Assembly: GCA_030068145.1 (NCBI GenBank)
Contig: JAPJBO010000856.1
Span: 1-64,000, forward strand
Source of the DNA: Diplonema papillatum
Taxonomy: Eukaryota; Euglenozoa; Diplonemea; Diplonemida; Diplonemidae
Direction: 5' to 3'
Length of the DNA stretch: 64,000 nt
Positions 19,717-31,711 of the stretch are shown piece by piece. Numbering within the stretch: position 1 is the stretch's first letter; each line of letters opens with the position of its first letter. A program made the position numbers and the translations under genes. The notes beneath the pieces are model-generated. The model was given only the letters and a program-made list of their open reading frames with translations, searched no databases and was not told the origin of the DNA.

Positions 19717-21318
19717 CGATGCCAAAAGGGGGGGGGGGGGGGGTTTGGGCGGAAAAATCCCCGCATAGTTCACCAGGGTCTGACGGGTACTGAGGCCCCA
19801 TACCCTTCCTAAAACATCATTCTGCGTTCAAATACGCCCTCAGAAGCCTCCGGAGAGCCTTCTATGATGTCCCAAATGCAATTTTTGTGGGTTTTTAGGG
19901 GGTCCCCCCGTCTGCTGGCCGTAAACCGCCATAGAAGACACATATGCAACCTGATGCTGGGTCGCTCCTCGGAGCAAAATCTCGGCCTAAACACACGTTT
20001 TCGGCGTTCTCTATCATTCTCCAGGTGCATTCGACCCTCGGACTTCATAAATTATCTCGCTTACAGGTGTTCCGGGGTGTGCAAAAACAAGGCGAATGGA
20101 CCCTACAGACCGTACCACGCCCTGCCTGTCTATACAGGCTTTGGGGTCGAATTGCGCCGCCTTGGCGCCATGTGCACCGTTTTGGTCTCGTTTGTGCTGC
20201 TTTGGGATCCACTAAGAACTCTGGTCTGATTTGCGGGACGCTTTGCTCGGTTTTGGTGCCCACTTTCACCGTTCAAAGTGCATCCAGTGGTGAAGACTTT
20301 GCGCCGAAGCTGGAGAGGAAGCGACCCAGTAGGCGCCACTTCACCGTGAGCGGGTCTCGGAACAGGACTCAAACTGTGGCCCAGGTGATACTGCCGACCA
20401 TGGCGGGTGTGTGCGCCACACAGTTTGTCTGACCAAGCTCACTGCACAGGAGCTTGCCACACATCCCTCGGGTCATGTGCCGCCTGTGCAAAGACATCCA
20501 GCGAGAAGCACTTTGCAGCCATGGGTGAGAAAGATGCCAGAAGGGAAGACATTGCCAGGAAAGCTCTGAAAGCCTGCCCTGAAAGCGGTGAAGCCTGCTT
20601 CAAAATCATGAAGTGAACGCGTCGTAGTCAACCGCTTGAGAACGGCTGATGATCGCCTGTTACTTAACGCTTGTCCTACTTCGTTCACCAAGCCTTGCAG
20701 AATCACCAGAATAGCATAACATGATGCAGGTAGAAGCCTGAACAGGCCTTAGAACAGTGAAAGTGGGCGCCAAAACCGAGGAAAGCGTCCCGCAAATCAG
20801 ACCAGAGTTCTTAATGGACTCCAAAGCAGCACAAACGAAGCCCGAAACGGTGGATGTGGCGCCAAAGCCAGTGCAGGTTGACCCCAAAGCCTGTATAGAC
20901 AGGCAGGGCGTAGTTCGGTCTGTCCCCAATGCAGGGGGCCATTCTCCTTATCTTTGCACGTCCCGGAACACCTGTGAGTGAAAGAAACCACGAAGCCCGA
21001 GGGTCGAATGCACCTGGAGAGTGCTAGAGAACGCCGAAAACGTGTGTTTGGGCTGGGATCTTGCACAGAGAAGCGACCCAGCATCAGGTTGCGTATGTGT
21101 CTTCTATGGTGGTTTACGGCCAGCAGGCGGGGGGACCCCCTAAAAACCCACAAAATCGCATTTGGGACATCATAGAAGGCTCTCCGGAGGCTTCTGAGGG
21201 CGTATTTGAACGCAGAATGATGTTTTAGGAAGGGTATGGGGCCTCAGTACCCGTCAGACCCTGGTGAACTATGCGGGGATTTTTCCGCCCAAACCCCCCC
21301 CCCCCCCTTTTGGCATCG
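19717..21318. mobile_element. 1.6-kb inverted-repeat (foldback) element
   Basis: Two arms of about 560 bp are inverted copies of each other: 19,717-~20,275 and ~20,751-21,318, with a ~475-bp unique centre. The termini are CGATGCCAAAAGG followed by a G run on the left, and its complement (C run, CCTTTTGGCATCG) on the right. Arms match through landmarks such as CTGACGGGTACTGAGGCC, CCAGACGGGGGGACC-like blocks and GCATTCGACCCTCGG. No transposase motif is visible, so it is probably non-autonomous. I see no clear target duplication outside CGATGCC/GGCATCG. Confidence 0.88.
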
Positions 21319-21438
21319 TACCATATGTGTACTGCTGTGCCACCTGCAGGATGGGTACGCCGCCTGGGTGTAGGCCAGGACCTAGGGGGCATGCCGGCTG
21401 GCGCTCCGGATGATCGTCCTCCCTCTGCAGGGAGTTAA

Positions 21439-21655
21439 CATGCAGGGTCAGAACCTTGTGTCTTTTTGGAAATGGCCAAAATTTTATTTCCAGAAAAAAA
21501 ATGGGTTTTTTGAATTTTAAAATTTTGGAACAAAAACTGCGGTAATTTTTGCGGAAGTTGAGCAATTTTTTTTTTTTTTGCCAAAATTTTTTTTTTGGGG
21601 TCCATCGGCCCCCGCGGGAGCGTTTTAAAAAGACACAAGGTTTTGACCCTGCATG
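21439..21655. mobile_element. MITE-like element, copy 1 (TSD TTAA)
   Basis: 217 bp with 29-bp terminal inverted repeats (CATGCAGGGTCAGAACCTTG then TGTCTTTTT; one mismatch), flanked on both sides by TTAA (21,435-21,438 and 21,656-21,659). The interior is AT-rich with long T and A runs and no coding. The second copy is at 27,061. Confidence 0.9.
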
Positions 21656-21659
21656 TTAA

Positions 21660-22499
21660 ACGCGTTCGCTAGGTCCACCTAGAGGACGCCCTTGCCCCTG
21701 CAGTACAAGGCGGCCACCCGCCGGACGGCCAGGACGGGTTTTGTACAGCCTTCAGACCCCCGACAGTGGTGGCGCGATGGCAGTAGAAAAAGTGGTCAGA
21801 CGCTCGTTTAGGCTGAAATAATGGCTGCAGAATGCGAAAACAAGGCCAAATCACCCCCACAAGCCAATTCCTAGGCAATTCCTTAAGGAAAATCATCAAA
21901 AACCCAAACTGCAGCCACAAAAAGCAGCCCGACCAGGACACAACCGCAAACGGAACCCAAAAACAATCGGAAACCCCAGGCTGGCTGCTGATTTGGGGGT
22001 CGTCCACGCTGTGGATGCAGCTCTGGTTGGCGACCCCGCCGTGGCGAATACGAGGGGGCAGATGTCTTCAGAATGTTAAGCATAAATACTATTATACACT
22101 GCAACGGTAAGGTAGTGAAGCGCCGACACCTTGACCGTACTCCAAGATCCAGGATTCGTAACAGCGGCATGCTGAGAGCTTGGTACGAGTGCGTGCTTTT
22201 CTTACGGAGCGGCGTGCGCTTGATATCGGTGCTCGAGCGCTACGTGGACCAGCGGGAAAATGTTACCAACCAGGGGATCGATTCCTGTAGTAGGCAGTTT
22301 CTTCCCCACTAAACCCTGGTGGCTTCCCCGGTGTCCTGCAGTATGCAAATACCCACGAACCAAGCCCGTAGTTGTTGGTCCCCAGGTCTATTTTGCGCCG
22401 TTCTCTTCATCGGAGCTGATCTCGAGCAAAAATTCGTCGAAAAAGGTCTCTTCCTTGCTCGGCAGAATGAGCCCCGAAGTGACGTCTGGGTGAAGAAGA
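21660..22499. other. No gene recognised
   Basis: No supported feature. Around 21,940-22,000 there is weak similarity to the ~0.8-kb dispersed element A/B (a TTCTGGGTTCC-like run on the minus strand). Confidence 0.5.
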
Positions 22500-23160
22500 A
22501 GTGAGAGAAAAAGAGAGAGAGAAAGAGAGAACACAAAACAAAAAAGATTCTGTGTCGGGGGGCTGGCTAGACTTGGACCGGATTTCCTGGGGGGGGGGGA
22601 CAGAGGCACGCCTTAGCAGCACAAGGGCCCGGTCCCACCCTCCTGTCATTTTTTTGTGTACTCGTTGTCATCGCTATCGCGCTGACTTTCCGAGAGAGAA
22701 CACACGACAAAAAGATTCTGCGTCCGCCTTAGCAGTCCCAGGGCCCGGTCCCACCCTCCTGTCATTTTGTGTTCTCGTTGTCGTCGCTATCGCGCTGACT
22801 TCACGAGAGAAGAGTTGAAGTGCCGGGACCATCTCTCCGAAGAGCTGAAGTGCCGGGACCATCTCTCCGAAGAGCTGAAGTGCCGGGACCATCTCCCCGA
22901 AGAGTTGAAGTGCCGGGACCATCTCTCCGAAGAAGTGCCGGGACCATCTCCCCGAAGAGCTGAAGTGCCGGGACCATCTCTCCGAAGAGCTGAAGTGCCG
23001 GGACCATCTCTCCGAAGAAGTGCCGGCCATCTCTCCGAAGAGCTGAAGTGCCGGGACCATCTCTCCGAAGAGTTGAAGTGCCGGGACGACGTGCCGGGAC
23101 CATCTCCCCGAAGAGTTGAAGTGCCGGGACTATCTCTCCGAAGAGTTTCCGTCGCCTCAC
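22500..23160. repeat. 30-bp tandem repeat (22,807-23,150) preceded by a local duplication
   Basis: About 12 units of GAAGAGCTGAAGTGCCGGGA plus CCATCTCTCC, some shortened. The plus frame reads EELKCRDHLS per unit and the minus frame GEMVPALQLF; because 30 is a multiple of three, several frames stay open, so coding cannot be concluded. Upstream, about 22,620-22,690 and 22,725-22,800 are a direct duplication (GGGCCCGGTCCCACCCTCCT, then CGCTATCGCGCTGACTT). A stray unit-like word occurs at 26,244-26,275. Confidence 0.88.
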
Positions 23161-23174
23161 TACTACCACGTACT

Positions 23175-23275
23175 TAGCAACAACCAGGAACACACTGGTA
23201 GGTGAGCAGCGACACCTCCCGAAAGTGAGCCAAGGGCGAAGGACGTGTCTGCGGCTACTGCGGCAGTTGCCGGTA
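23175..23275 (+). repeat. Dispersed ~100-bp repeat, copy 1
   Basis: Matches 59,172-59,265: GCAACAACCAGGAACNCACT, then GGTAGGTGAGCAGCGACACC, then TCCCGAAAGTGAGCCAAGGG. Possibly an insertion remnant. Confidence 0.8.
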
Positions 23276-25800
23276 AGATCTGAGTGCAATGTCCGAATAC
23301 TTAAGCCGACAGGGAGCTAGCTATAAATTCCCGATGGTCATTTGTAGTTACAGGCTGAATAGCACACTGTGCCGAAGTAACTTGCCAGGGAGTGATACAG
23401 GCCCTTAGAGATCCGCAAACCTGTGTCAATATTTTCACGTGCGACTGTTGCGGAAATGTTCCCTTCAATACAAATGTATCTGTAACTAACAAACAAAGAA
23501 ATGAGAGGCGGAAAATAAACCCCTCCTCGTTTATAGACTTTTTGGCAGGGCAGGATCCCCTGTTTTTTTGTGTGACCGTTCATGAATGGGTTCTCTTAGA
23601 GCAAGAAAGGGCTGTCGCGTTGTATATATGGTGCACGCTTTCGTTATGCATGTCCGACTGTTTTTGACCGACACCTTTTTGTTGGATGCAGCGAACAGCA
23701 GATGCAGCGAACAGCAATTTACCCCAAGATCCTTTCTCCAGAGTGAAAGTTCGCTTGAAACTTCGGGGGTGTTCTAGGGAAAGGAACTGTGCGATTGGAA
23801 ATCTCTCGGACTAATCACAGGTTGGAATTTTACCTTTTGCCGCTACTTTTTTGAGGGGATGTGGTGTTGTTGTTGGCGGCGTTGTTGTTGTTGGTGTTGT
23901 TGTTGTTGTTGTAGTTGTTGTGTTACTCTTTACAAAGGTTCTTTTTACTCTAAAATCCCCCACCGCCACGCGAGCTTAAGAGGTTCGTTTGGGTTTCTTC
24001 TGAGTGTTCTTCCTGTTCTTTTGGGAGCATCGTATGGCTGACGGGAAACGCTGATCCCGAACCAAGGGGGGCGGCAGCTGGACGCCTTCGAGACGGATAA
24101 GGGCAGCTGGCGACTGATTCCTTTCTTGCACGCGTTTAGGTTGTAGCACACCCGCTTTTTCGGGTTCGGGGGGTGACTCGGGCGGTGGAAACAGATGCGT
24201 TGACTTGGACTGTGGGGCGTACACGGAGGCGTGTCCGTGCACAAACAGGGATAAATGCTTCTGGAAGAAAGGAATGCCGGCGCAGTGCACGTTCGCAAGG
24301 TACGGGTGGCGGCTGCCCCGTCGGTTCGTCGTCGGGTAGCGCCATACTGCACGTGAGGTCCAGCCTCAGAAGCTGGAGTCAAAGAGGGTGTGGCGGACCA
24401 CACGCAGTCTGGATTCTACCCGCACGCCGGCTGTTGTTCGATGCTGTAGCACATTTTCAACTGGCACCTACCTTAGCCTCCGCCTACGTTCCCAGTACCA
24501 GGTCCCAATGCGACGACACCGGTGCTTCTCTCGAAGGACGCCAGAAGGGGGAAGACCACGACTATTTGTTTTAGCCACATGCAATGTGTGAGGAAACTGA
24601 ACCGCCAACAAGTAGAACCTTCTGATCATGATCATTTGCCGAATTTGCCACCTGAAACCACGTCCAGGAATAGGGCTCAGGGTAGTGCGGTCAACGAAAA
24701 CTCTAGTTTCCCTTTCTACTTTCTCCTACTCTCGCGGTGTACGGTTTTCGTGTGGCGGTACTGCACCCACAACCTTCCCACAACATTTACCCACAATACA
24801 TCGTGGCTATGGTGGTTGGAATCGTTTTTCTCCCACCAACCAACCAATGATGAATGACCAAGGGTAATTCGGGTCCAATGTCGCATGATACGCGGGAAAA
24901 GGTTCGTGTCGACGGAATTGATTTCAACCCTGGGCATTGATTTTGCCCATTTACAATGGGCCACAAAGGAGAAAGATGCCAGCCACGATGGCCACGTTGC
25001 ATTGTGGGTAACATGCTGTGGCTATTCTGACCACATTGTGGGAAAGTTGCGAGTGCAGAACTGCGTGCGGGCGAAGCGCATTTTACTGCCGGGCAACTAA
25101 CTTTTCTGCATCACCATCATGCTTTTCTTACACTCCAAGCAGAACTGGTTTCCGGTGGTAATTAGCCTGTCGTACTGACATCTGTAATTAGCCTGTCGTA
25201 CTGACATCATTTTCCTCCATTTCTTCGTGAATTTAGCCCTCAAGGTGTTTCCTACACAAGCAGGTGCTCATGCAATGAAAAGAAGGAAGCACTTGATTGT
25301 GTTGCGGGTCCTGTTTTTTTTGAATTTTTTGACGTCTCGCTCCATATGAAGAAGAGAGTGGAAAAAGTCGCGACCGTGGAAGGGGGGGCATGTTGGTCGG
25401 AATAGTGGGTGTGTGCTTCATATGAGACCCCTCGGGTGGGGTAAAGTGTCTCAGCAGCAGGGCTTTTCGTTCACTCCTCTTTCATCTTGTGGCGGTCCAA
25501 AGGGGTTTCTCTAGGGCTCTCCGTTTCAAATAAGGAGAATTGTGACCACTTTTTGGTTCCACAGGGGCAACTCTGTTTTATATCAGTAGTACCGTGCTTC
25601 GTTTCGTTCCTTTTAAGCCACAGTTGAGCAGGTGTTGGGCTCCTTAGTCCGTGTTCAAAGGTGGGTAGTATAAGAACGCTGTCTGGCATGAGCCTTCGAG
25701 CGTATAACCACGTCTGGCCGAAGAAGGGGTTTTTTCCAAGAATGGTTAAAGATAAGCCAAGACTAAATTTAGTTTCAATTCAACGCGAGTTTCTTGTGTC
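23276..25800. other. No gene recognised
   Basis: About 2.5 kb without a supportable gene. A truncated F repeat lies at 23,738-23,780 (AGAGTGAAAGTTCGCTTGAA) and a GTT-rich microsatellite near 23,865-23,925. The block TAGCACACCCGCTTT...CGGG (24,143-24,175) recurs at 29,390-29,425. Confidence 0.5.
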
Positions 25801-25905
25801 GGTCGCAACACTTACAGACTTGGCTAGCCGTAGTTAAAGTGTACACCCGCCTCACAGCCCCAATGGTCAACCGGAGACCCTAAAACACCGAACGCTCGAT
25901 AAACA
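25801..25905 (+). repeat. Dispersed tail-like repeat T, opposite orientation
   Basis: Contains GGTCAACCGGAGACCCTAAA then ACACCGAACG, preceded by GGCTAGCCGTAGTTAAAGTG. It is the reverse complement of 48,067-48,206. Its core GGTCAACCGGAGAC is shared with the 3' end of the Penelope-like element at 42,063. Confidence 0.75.
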
Positions 25906-26895
25906 GTGGTATCACCTGAGGGGGATAATCTCAAGACCGCCGACGTGATGAAGCCGTTAAGTAGCGGCTGTCGGCTTACCCCGGACACCTGCTTTGCGGC
26001 CAGCCAGCGCCCAAACGGGGCACTATTTTCAGTTTCCTGACCGTTTTGGGCCCACACCACTTCATTTTCACGACCTTCACCAAAATGACCAAAAAAACAC
26101 GAAACTTTCACCCGGGTTCCTACCTGGGGCACTGGTATTTGCGGACGCGGACGCCCGTCCGCACCAAAAAAGTGCGGACGGCCTACACTCCATCGAAAGA
26201 GGGCAGATGCACTCAATTTAAAGAAGAGGGAGAGAGAGACGAGTTAGAGTGCAGGGACCATCTCCGAGGAGTATCCGGTCGCCCCACTACTATCCCGTAC
26301 TACTACGGCGGCGCAAGTCGTTGCGCCGTGGGCGCGGAGCGAGCCGTGGCCTTGTCAAAGATGATTGTTGCACCGATGGTGGCGCAGCCGGGGGCGTTCT
26401 GACTGGCGTACGAGACCGCCTGGCAGGCGTGTGTTGACACGTTGTTTCGCGGGCTCTCCTCCTTTTGGCAATAGCCCGCCCTATGGCGGCGGCTAGCATC
26501 TTGACGGGGAATCTCAACTCCCACTGAACAAAGGGTACGTCGTGCGGATATTCAGGCACGGCATCGTTCCAGCTGAAGAAGACAGAGTGTAGCCCGGACA
26601 ACCACGGCCGGTTCAAGAAACCCGGGCCCCAACACGACCGAGAAGCCGGCAACCACTTCCCTCCCGCGTAGTTGGGTTTTTCCCTTTTCCAAGGGACAGA
26701 CGACCGCGGCTTTGTTGAAGCTTTCCTTACCCGAATATCTTTTGACCCCTGCGTGGATGGGAGGAGGTGGGGTTTTTTTCCTGGTGTGAAGAAAGAGCAG
26801 CCGAGGGAACGTGTCAGTTAGACTTTGGCGGACACTTGCCGGCATAGCGGAGGTCCCCCCCTCTTCCCCACCTCTATATTTTTTTGACGGACAGA
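25906..26895. other. No gene recognised
   Basis: Open frames on both strands lack motifs and host-gene codon bias; nothing supportable. Confidence 0.5.
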
Positions 26896-27345
26896 TGACG
26901 GCATGCAAACCATGGCTTTGTCCTACAGGCTACTGTGGCCGACGCCCCTCGCCCCTCCCCCGGTGGCGGACACATGGCGGCATGGCAAACCATGGCTTGT
27001 CCTATAGGCTACTGTGGCCGACGCCCCTCGCCCCCCTTTTTATCCCGGTGGCGGACATATCATGCAGGGTCGTCTTTTTGGAAATGGCCAAAATTTTATT
27101 TCCAGAAAAAAAATGGGTTTTTTGAATTTTAAAATTTTGGAACAAACCCTGCGGTAATTTTTGCAGAAGTTGAGCAAATTTTTTTTTGCCAAAATTTTTT
27201 TTTGAGGTCCATCGGCCCCGCGGGAGCGTTTTAAAAAGACACAAGGTTCTGACCCTGCATGATATGGCGGCATGGCAAACCATGGCTTGTCCTATAGGCT
27301 ACTGTGGCCGACGCCCCTCGCCCCCCCCCCCCCCCCCCCCCAACT
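26896..27345. repeat. Three copies of a ~75-bp unit, interrupted by a MITE
   Basis: The unit CAAACCATGGCTTGTCCTAT, then AGGCTACTGTGGCCGACGCC, occurs at about 26,907, 26,987 and 27,277. The MITE copy 2 (27,061-27,261) sits between the second and third, right after GGCGGACATAT. A C homopolymer (27,321-27,340) ends the block. Confidence 0.85.
27061..27261. mobile_element. MITE-like element, copy 2 (TSD ATAT)
   Basis: 201 bp, same interior as 21,439-21,655, ending CACAAGGTTCTGACCCTGCATG. The left terminal repeat has lost about 11 bases (CATGCAGGGTCGTCTTTTT). It is flanked by ATAT on both sides (27,057-27,060 and 27,262-27,265). Confidence 0.9.
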
Positions 27346-28229
27346 GACACGTTCCCCGAGTGACTAAAACCCTTCCCACTCCAGATGCGGCCTGCACTCA
27401 CAGGAGAGCTTTCTTCCCGTGGGACAGCGGGGACGGCAATGCTGCCCTTGTATGCGAAGGCATTCAGCTGCTGCGGCGGGCTGAAACCCCCAGGCAGCTA
27501 ACACCGCAAGATGAGGGCAGAAGTCTTGAGCTGAATGGAGAAGCTGTTAACCTCCTACGCTCTATCCGTCCCCCAAAAAATCCCGCTGCCTTCACCCTTT
27601 GGCGAGGAGCCACAGGACCCAAAAAGCACGTGTAGCGCTTCGGACGTTATCCACTTCAAGAACTTTGACACACACACACATACACGCACGTGACGTAGTG
27701 GCAGTAGTTGTGAACATAGTACACCACTTTGTGATTCTGCAACGGGCGGCCTTCTCGAGCACTTCCGACGAGGCAGGTGCGTATTGAAGAAAAAAGTACA
27801 GGTCACTACGCGCACAAACAAACAACAGAAGGCGGTTCGCGCTTATTTCGGGTCACCACTTCGTCTCGTATTCCCGTGAATGAATAATCAGCATCACTTG
27901 GACGATCGAAGAACCCAACCAGCGGTCAGGTAACAGAGTCAGAGGCACGCACACAGAATTTCTTCTAACAATGGGTGCTGCTACCCATCCTGCTGTATTG
28001 GAGGGCATTGATGTGTATGTTTCAGACGATCATGGACGTACTTTGATTGACGGATTGTTCTTTTCAACGGCGTTTTTCCCCCCACCCACCACACCCACTT
28101 TCTTTTGATAAACGGCGACACTCGTTCGTACTTCGTTCACTCAAGGGCTGGAGGTGCCTTTTTGTCTTGCAGGGCTGTGGCACTGTGCTAACTCCGACCC
28201 GAGCTTCGATTGACCGTGAAAACAACAAA
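27346..28229. other. No gene recognised
   Basis: Nothing supportable apart from a short (CA)n near 27,669. Confidence 0.5.
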
Positions 28230-29010
28230 TGGTGCCAGGAAGGAGTTAACCAACATGGCTCATCGAGAAGGTGTACGGGGGACGCTCACCGGGTATACCC
28301 CGTTGTGGGAGACTTCTTACTTGTGTCCCAAAAGGTGGTTGCGCCACAACCAGAGGAGACGGTTTCGTGATTAGCTTAGCATTCCCAAACTGAGTGATTC
28401 GTGCTGGCAAGGAGTTAACCAACATGGCTCGTCGAGGAAATACGGGACTCTCACCCTCAGTGGATACCCCGTCATAGGAGACTTCCCTCGGCGCCACTTG
28501 TGTCCCCAAGCAGCTTGCGCCACAGCCAGGATACGGTTTACTGATTCGCTCAGCATCACCAAACTGAGCGATCCGTGCTAGCAAGGAGTTAACCAACATC
28601 GCTCGTCGAGAGGTTCCCATTGTGGGAGACTTCTTACTTGTGTCCCCAAAAAGAAAGTTGCGCCACAACCAGAAGACGGTTTCGTGATTAGCTCAGCATT
28701 CCCAAACTGAGCGGCTCCTGAACTAAGCAGCATGGCTCGTCGAGGAAATACGGAACGCTACAACCTCTGCGGATACCCAGACTTCCCTTGGCCACTTGTG
28801 TCCCCAAGCAGCTTGCGCCACAGCCAGGATACGGTTTACTGATTAGCTCAGCATCCCCAAACTGAGCGACTCGTGCTAGCAAGGAGTTAATCAACATGGC
28901 TCGTCGAGGAAATATGGGAATCTCACCTCGCTGTGGACAACCATCCCAGAAGACTTACCTCGACGCCACCAAGTGTGTCTCCAAGCAGCTGCGCCACAAT
29001 CCGTGTATCC
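28230..29010. repeat. Tandem repeat, ~155-170-bp unit, 5 copies
   Basis: Each unit reads AAGGAGTTAACCAACATGGC, then TCGTCGAGGAAATACGG, then CTTGTGTCCCCAAGCAGCTT, then GCGCCACA, and ends near TTAGCTCAGCATTCCCAAAC. Starts fall near 28,239, 28,407, 28,581, 28,720 and 28,880. The final unit is diverged. A solitary copy lies at 18,735. Confidence 0.9.
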
Positions 29011-29838
29011 TGTAGAAGACGCCTGTGTCGCTCTGTCCGCGGGGACGAGTGTAAAGCCGGGGAAAATTCGTGCTCGCCTTGCTCCGGCAAAAGTAACCGT
29101 CACTACCTAGCGAAAGCCAAGCCAGCTTAGCTCCCGGACACGTCATCAGTGTGGCACGCAAACTTTTTCTTCGAACCAACCACACGCCCTGAAGGCTGTG
29201 TGAAGTTATTATCGACAGTCGTGGTGCCTCACCTCCCTCAGTGAAACTGTGAGAGGTCTCCCACAGACCCCCGGCGGATTACCTGTACGGCTGGTTCAAT
29301 CAGAGCCGGAACCACACGGGTGGAGTCCAGCCCAGAAGCTGTAGCAAGTGTCGCACTCGCGTTTCGGGTCTCCATTCTCACGCGTGCTGGCTGTAGCACA
29401 CCCGCTTTCGTTTTCGGGGGAGACGCGGGCACACCCTTTTTACCCCAGCTTCTGAAGCTGGGCTTCACCGAGTGTTCTTCTTCTGCATCGCGGACTACCA
29501 AGATTGCACTGCCTTGCGTCGGTCGGCGGCCCGCTTTGGGGCTGCTCTTCGACGATCAGCCCGCGCTTCGCCTTCGCGTCAAGCTCCAGCTTCTGAAGCT
29601 GGACTCCACCATGTAGTAGTACGGCCTCTGGGAGGTTCCTGCACACGGGGTACTATCCATAATGGTGTGGTCAGATTCAGGTTTGCGGCGGGTTCACCGT
29701 TATTGTGCCGAGTACTTACCGGTTCTATGAAACGGATGAAACGGAGCGGATCACTCCACCATTTAGTGTCTACACGGAACACTGTCCGATGCGAGCATTA
29801 CGTGTTCTTCGTCTGCACCCAGGGGGGTATGAGTGCGA
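29011..29838. other. Intergenic, with a rearranged partial copy of the IQ gene 3' end
   Basis: 29,498-29,535 copies the IQ gene end (GACTACCAAG, CTGCCTTGCGTCGG), and 29,526-29,573 then copies sequence near 30,059-30,118 (GGGCTGCTCTTCGACG, CAGCCCGCGCTTCGCC), omitting about 190 bp between. Two perfect 17-bp inverted repeats CCAGCTTCTGAAGCTGG lie at 29,445 and 29,586. No gene is seen. Confidence 0.7.
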
Positions 29839-31603
29839 CTACCAAGCTTGCTCTGCCTTGCGTCGGGCGGCGTTTAAGGCCGGGCCGGACACCTTCCTCT
29901 GCGCGGAGTGCTGCCGGCGGGACGAGGCGATGGTGCTGTCGTTGGCGGTCGCGGCGCACACGTCGTCGAGGGAGACCAGGTGCAGGGGCACTTTTTTGTC
30001 GACGTCGGTCACCGGCTGGTACAGGACCAGGCTCGCGCCCGGGTCCGCGCACACGGCGTCGGCGGCCCGCCGGCGGGAAGCAAGGTTCGGGCTGCTCTTC
30101 GACGCGACCAGCCCGCGCTTCGCCATCGAGCTGACGACCGCGTCCGCCAGCAGCGCCATGGCCTCGTCGTTCTTCTTCCCGTACAGCAGCGCCGCCAGCT
30201 TCCGCTCGATGTCGATCCGGCCCCGCCGCTCGTCGCCGCTCCGTGCCGAGTTCAGCCGCCCCGACTCGGGACTCATGTTCGGGTTGTACGCGAACGGCGA
30301 CGTCGACTGGGGCTGCGCCGGCTGCTTTCGCAGGGGAAACAGCGGGTCTGGCGACGTCGGGGTGTATCCGTCTCGTGCGGTGTACGGCGGGGAGTGGGAC
30401 GCAGCCTGGTTCCGGGTGAGGAAGCTCTGGGGGAGACGGAGGGTCGGTGAAGGGTGGGGGTGAGGCGCGGCCGTGGGTGTGTCGAACTGCGGCGAACAAA
30501 CGGCGTGCGAGGACGCGTGGGGCACCAGCGGTTGAGGGACAGCGCGCGTCTTTGCCGGCGGGTGCAACGACTGAGCTGAGGCGGGCCGCGGCTCCCGCGG
30601 GCTCGTGTTCACCTCCGACGCCGCCGCCGACGACACGACCGGAAACGCCTTGTACCGGACCCCCGTCGCGGGGTCCAGCAGCACCAGCTCCGCCCAGCTG
30701 CTGGCGCCGCGGGCGGCGGACGCCGAAAAACGGACGTCTTCGCCGCCGGCGCGGGGCTCCGGCGCGGGCGGCGGGCCGCGCCCCTTCGCGGCTGCCGGCT
30801 GCCGCCGCTTCCCGGGCGGCGGCGAGCGGCGCGTGGGCTGCGGAGAGCCGCGGTGCCCCCGCTTCTTCCGCTTGAAGGACTCTGTTTCCGCGGAGTACAC
30901 GCGGATCGACCGCATGGCCGACGACTCGGGCTGGCGCTTCCGGCGCGCAGACGGCGTCGCGTCTCGGTCCGCCGGGTCCTGCTGCTGCGGGTGGTGGTTT
31001 TGATGGTGTTGATGTTGATGTTCAAGGGTCGCGCTGTGGGATATGTTCCCGCCGTATGGCAGGGCGCCGAGCGAGGACCCCCTGGGGAGTTCGAGGTTCG
31101 GCGCGCCGCGGAACTGCGAGTTGTACGCAGGGTCCGGGCTTTCGGTGACGTCCCGGTGAGCCGGCTGCTGCTGCTGCTGCTGGTGGTGGTGGTGGTGCTG
31201 GTGGTTCGCATCGGCGTACCCGTCGCCGGTGTGCAGGGCGCCGAGGGAGGACCCCCTGGGGAGTTCGCGGTTCGGCGCGCCGCGGAACTGCGCCGCCGCC
31301 GCGGCGGGCGAGTTGTACGCAGGGTCCGGGCTTTCGGTGACGTCCCGGTAAGCCGGCTGCTGCTGCTGCTGCTGGTGCTGCTGCTGCTGGTGGTGCTGCT
31401 GCTGGTGCTGGTGGTACGTGTAGGGGTTGTAAGGGTCGTTGCCGCCGGGCCCCGGTTGCAACGCGCCGAGCGAGGAACCCCTCGGGAGCCCCCGGCCCGG
31501 CCGCGCCGCCGCCCCAGGCGAGACCGGGTCTTCCCCCGCGGTGAAGAACTGGCGCAACTCCTCACCCCCCCGCTGCTGCTGCTGCTGCTGCTGCTGTTGC
31601 TGC

Positions 31604-31644
<41 letters not shown>

Positions 31645-31656
31645 CTGCTGCTGTTG

Positions 31657-31711
<55 letters not shown>

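Noticed and set aside
19864..20432. Transposase or other protein in the left arm of the foldback element
   Set aside because: Frames in the arm show no DDE/DDD or zinc motif and are mirrored in the inverted arm, so openness is not evidence of coding.
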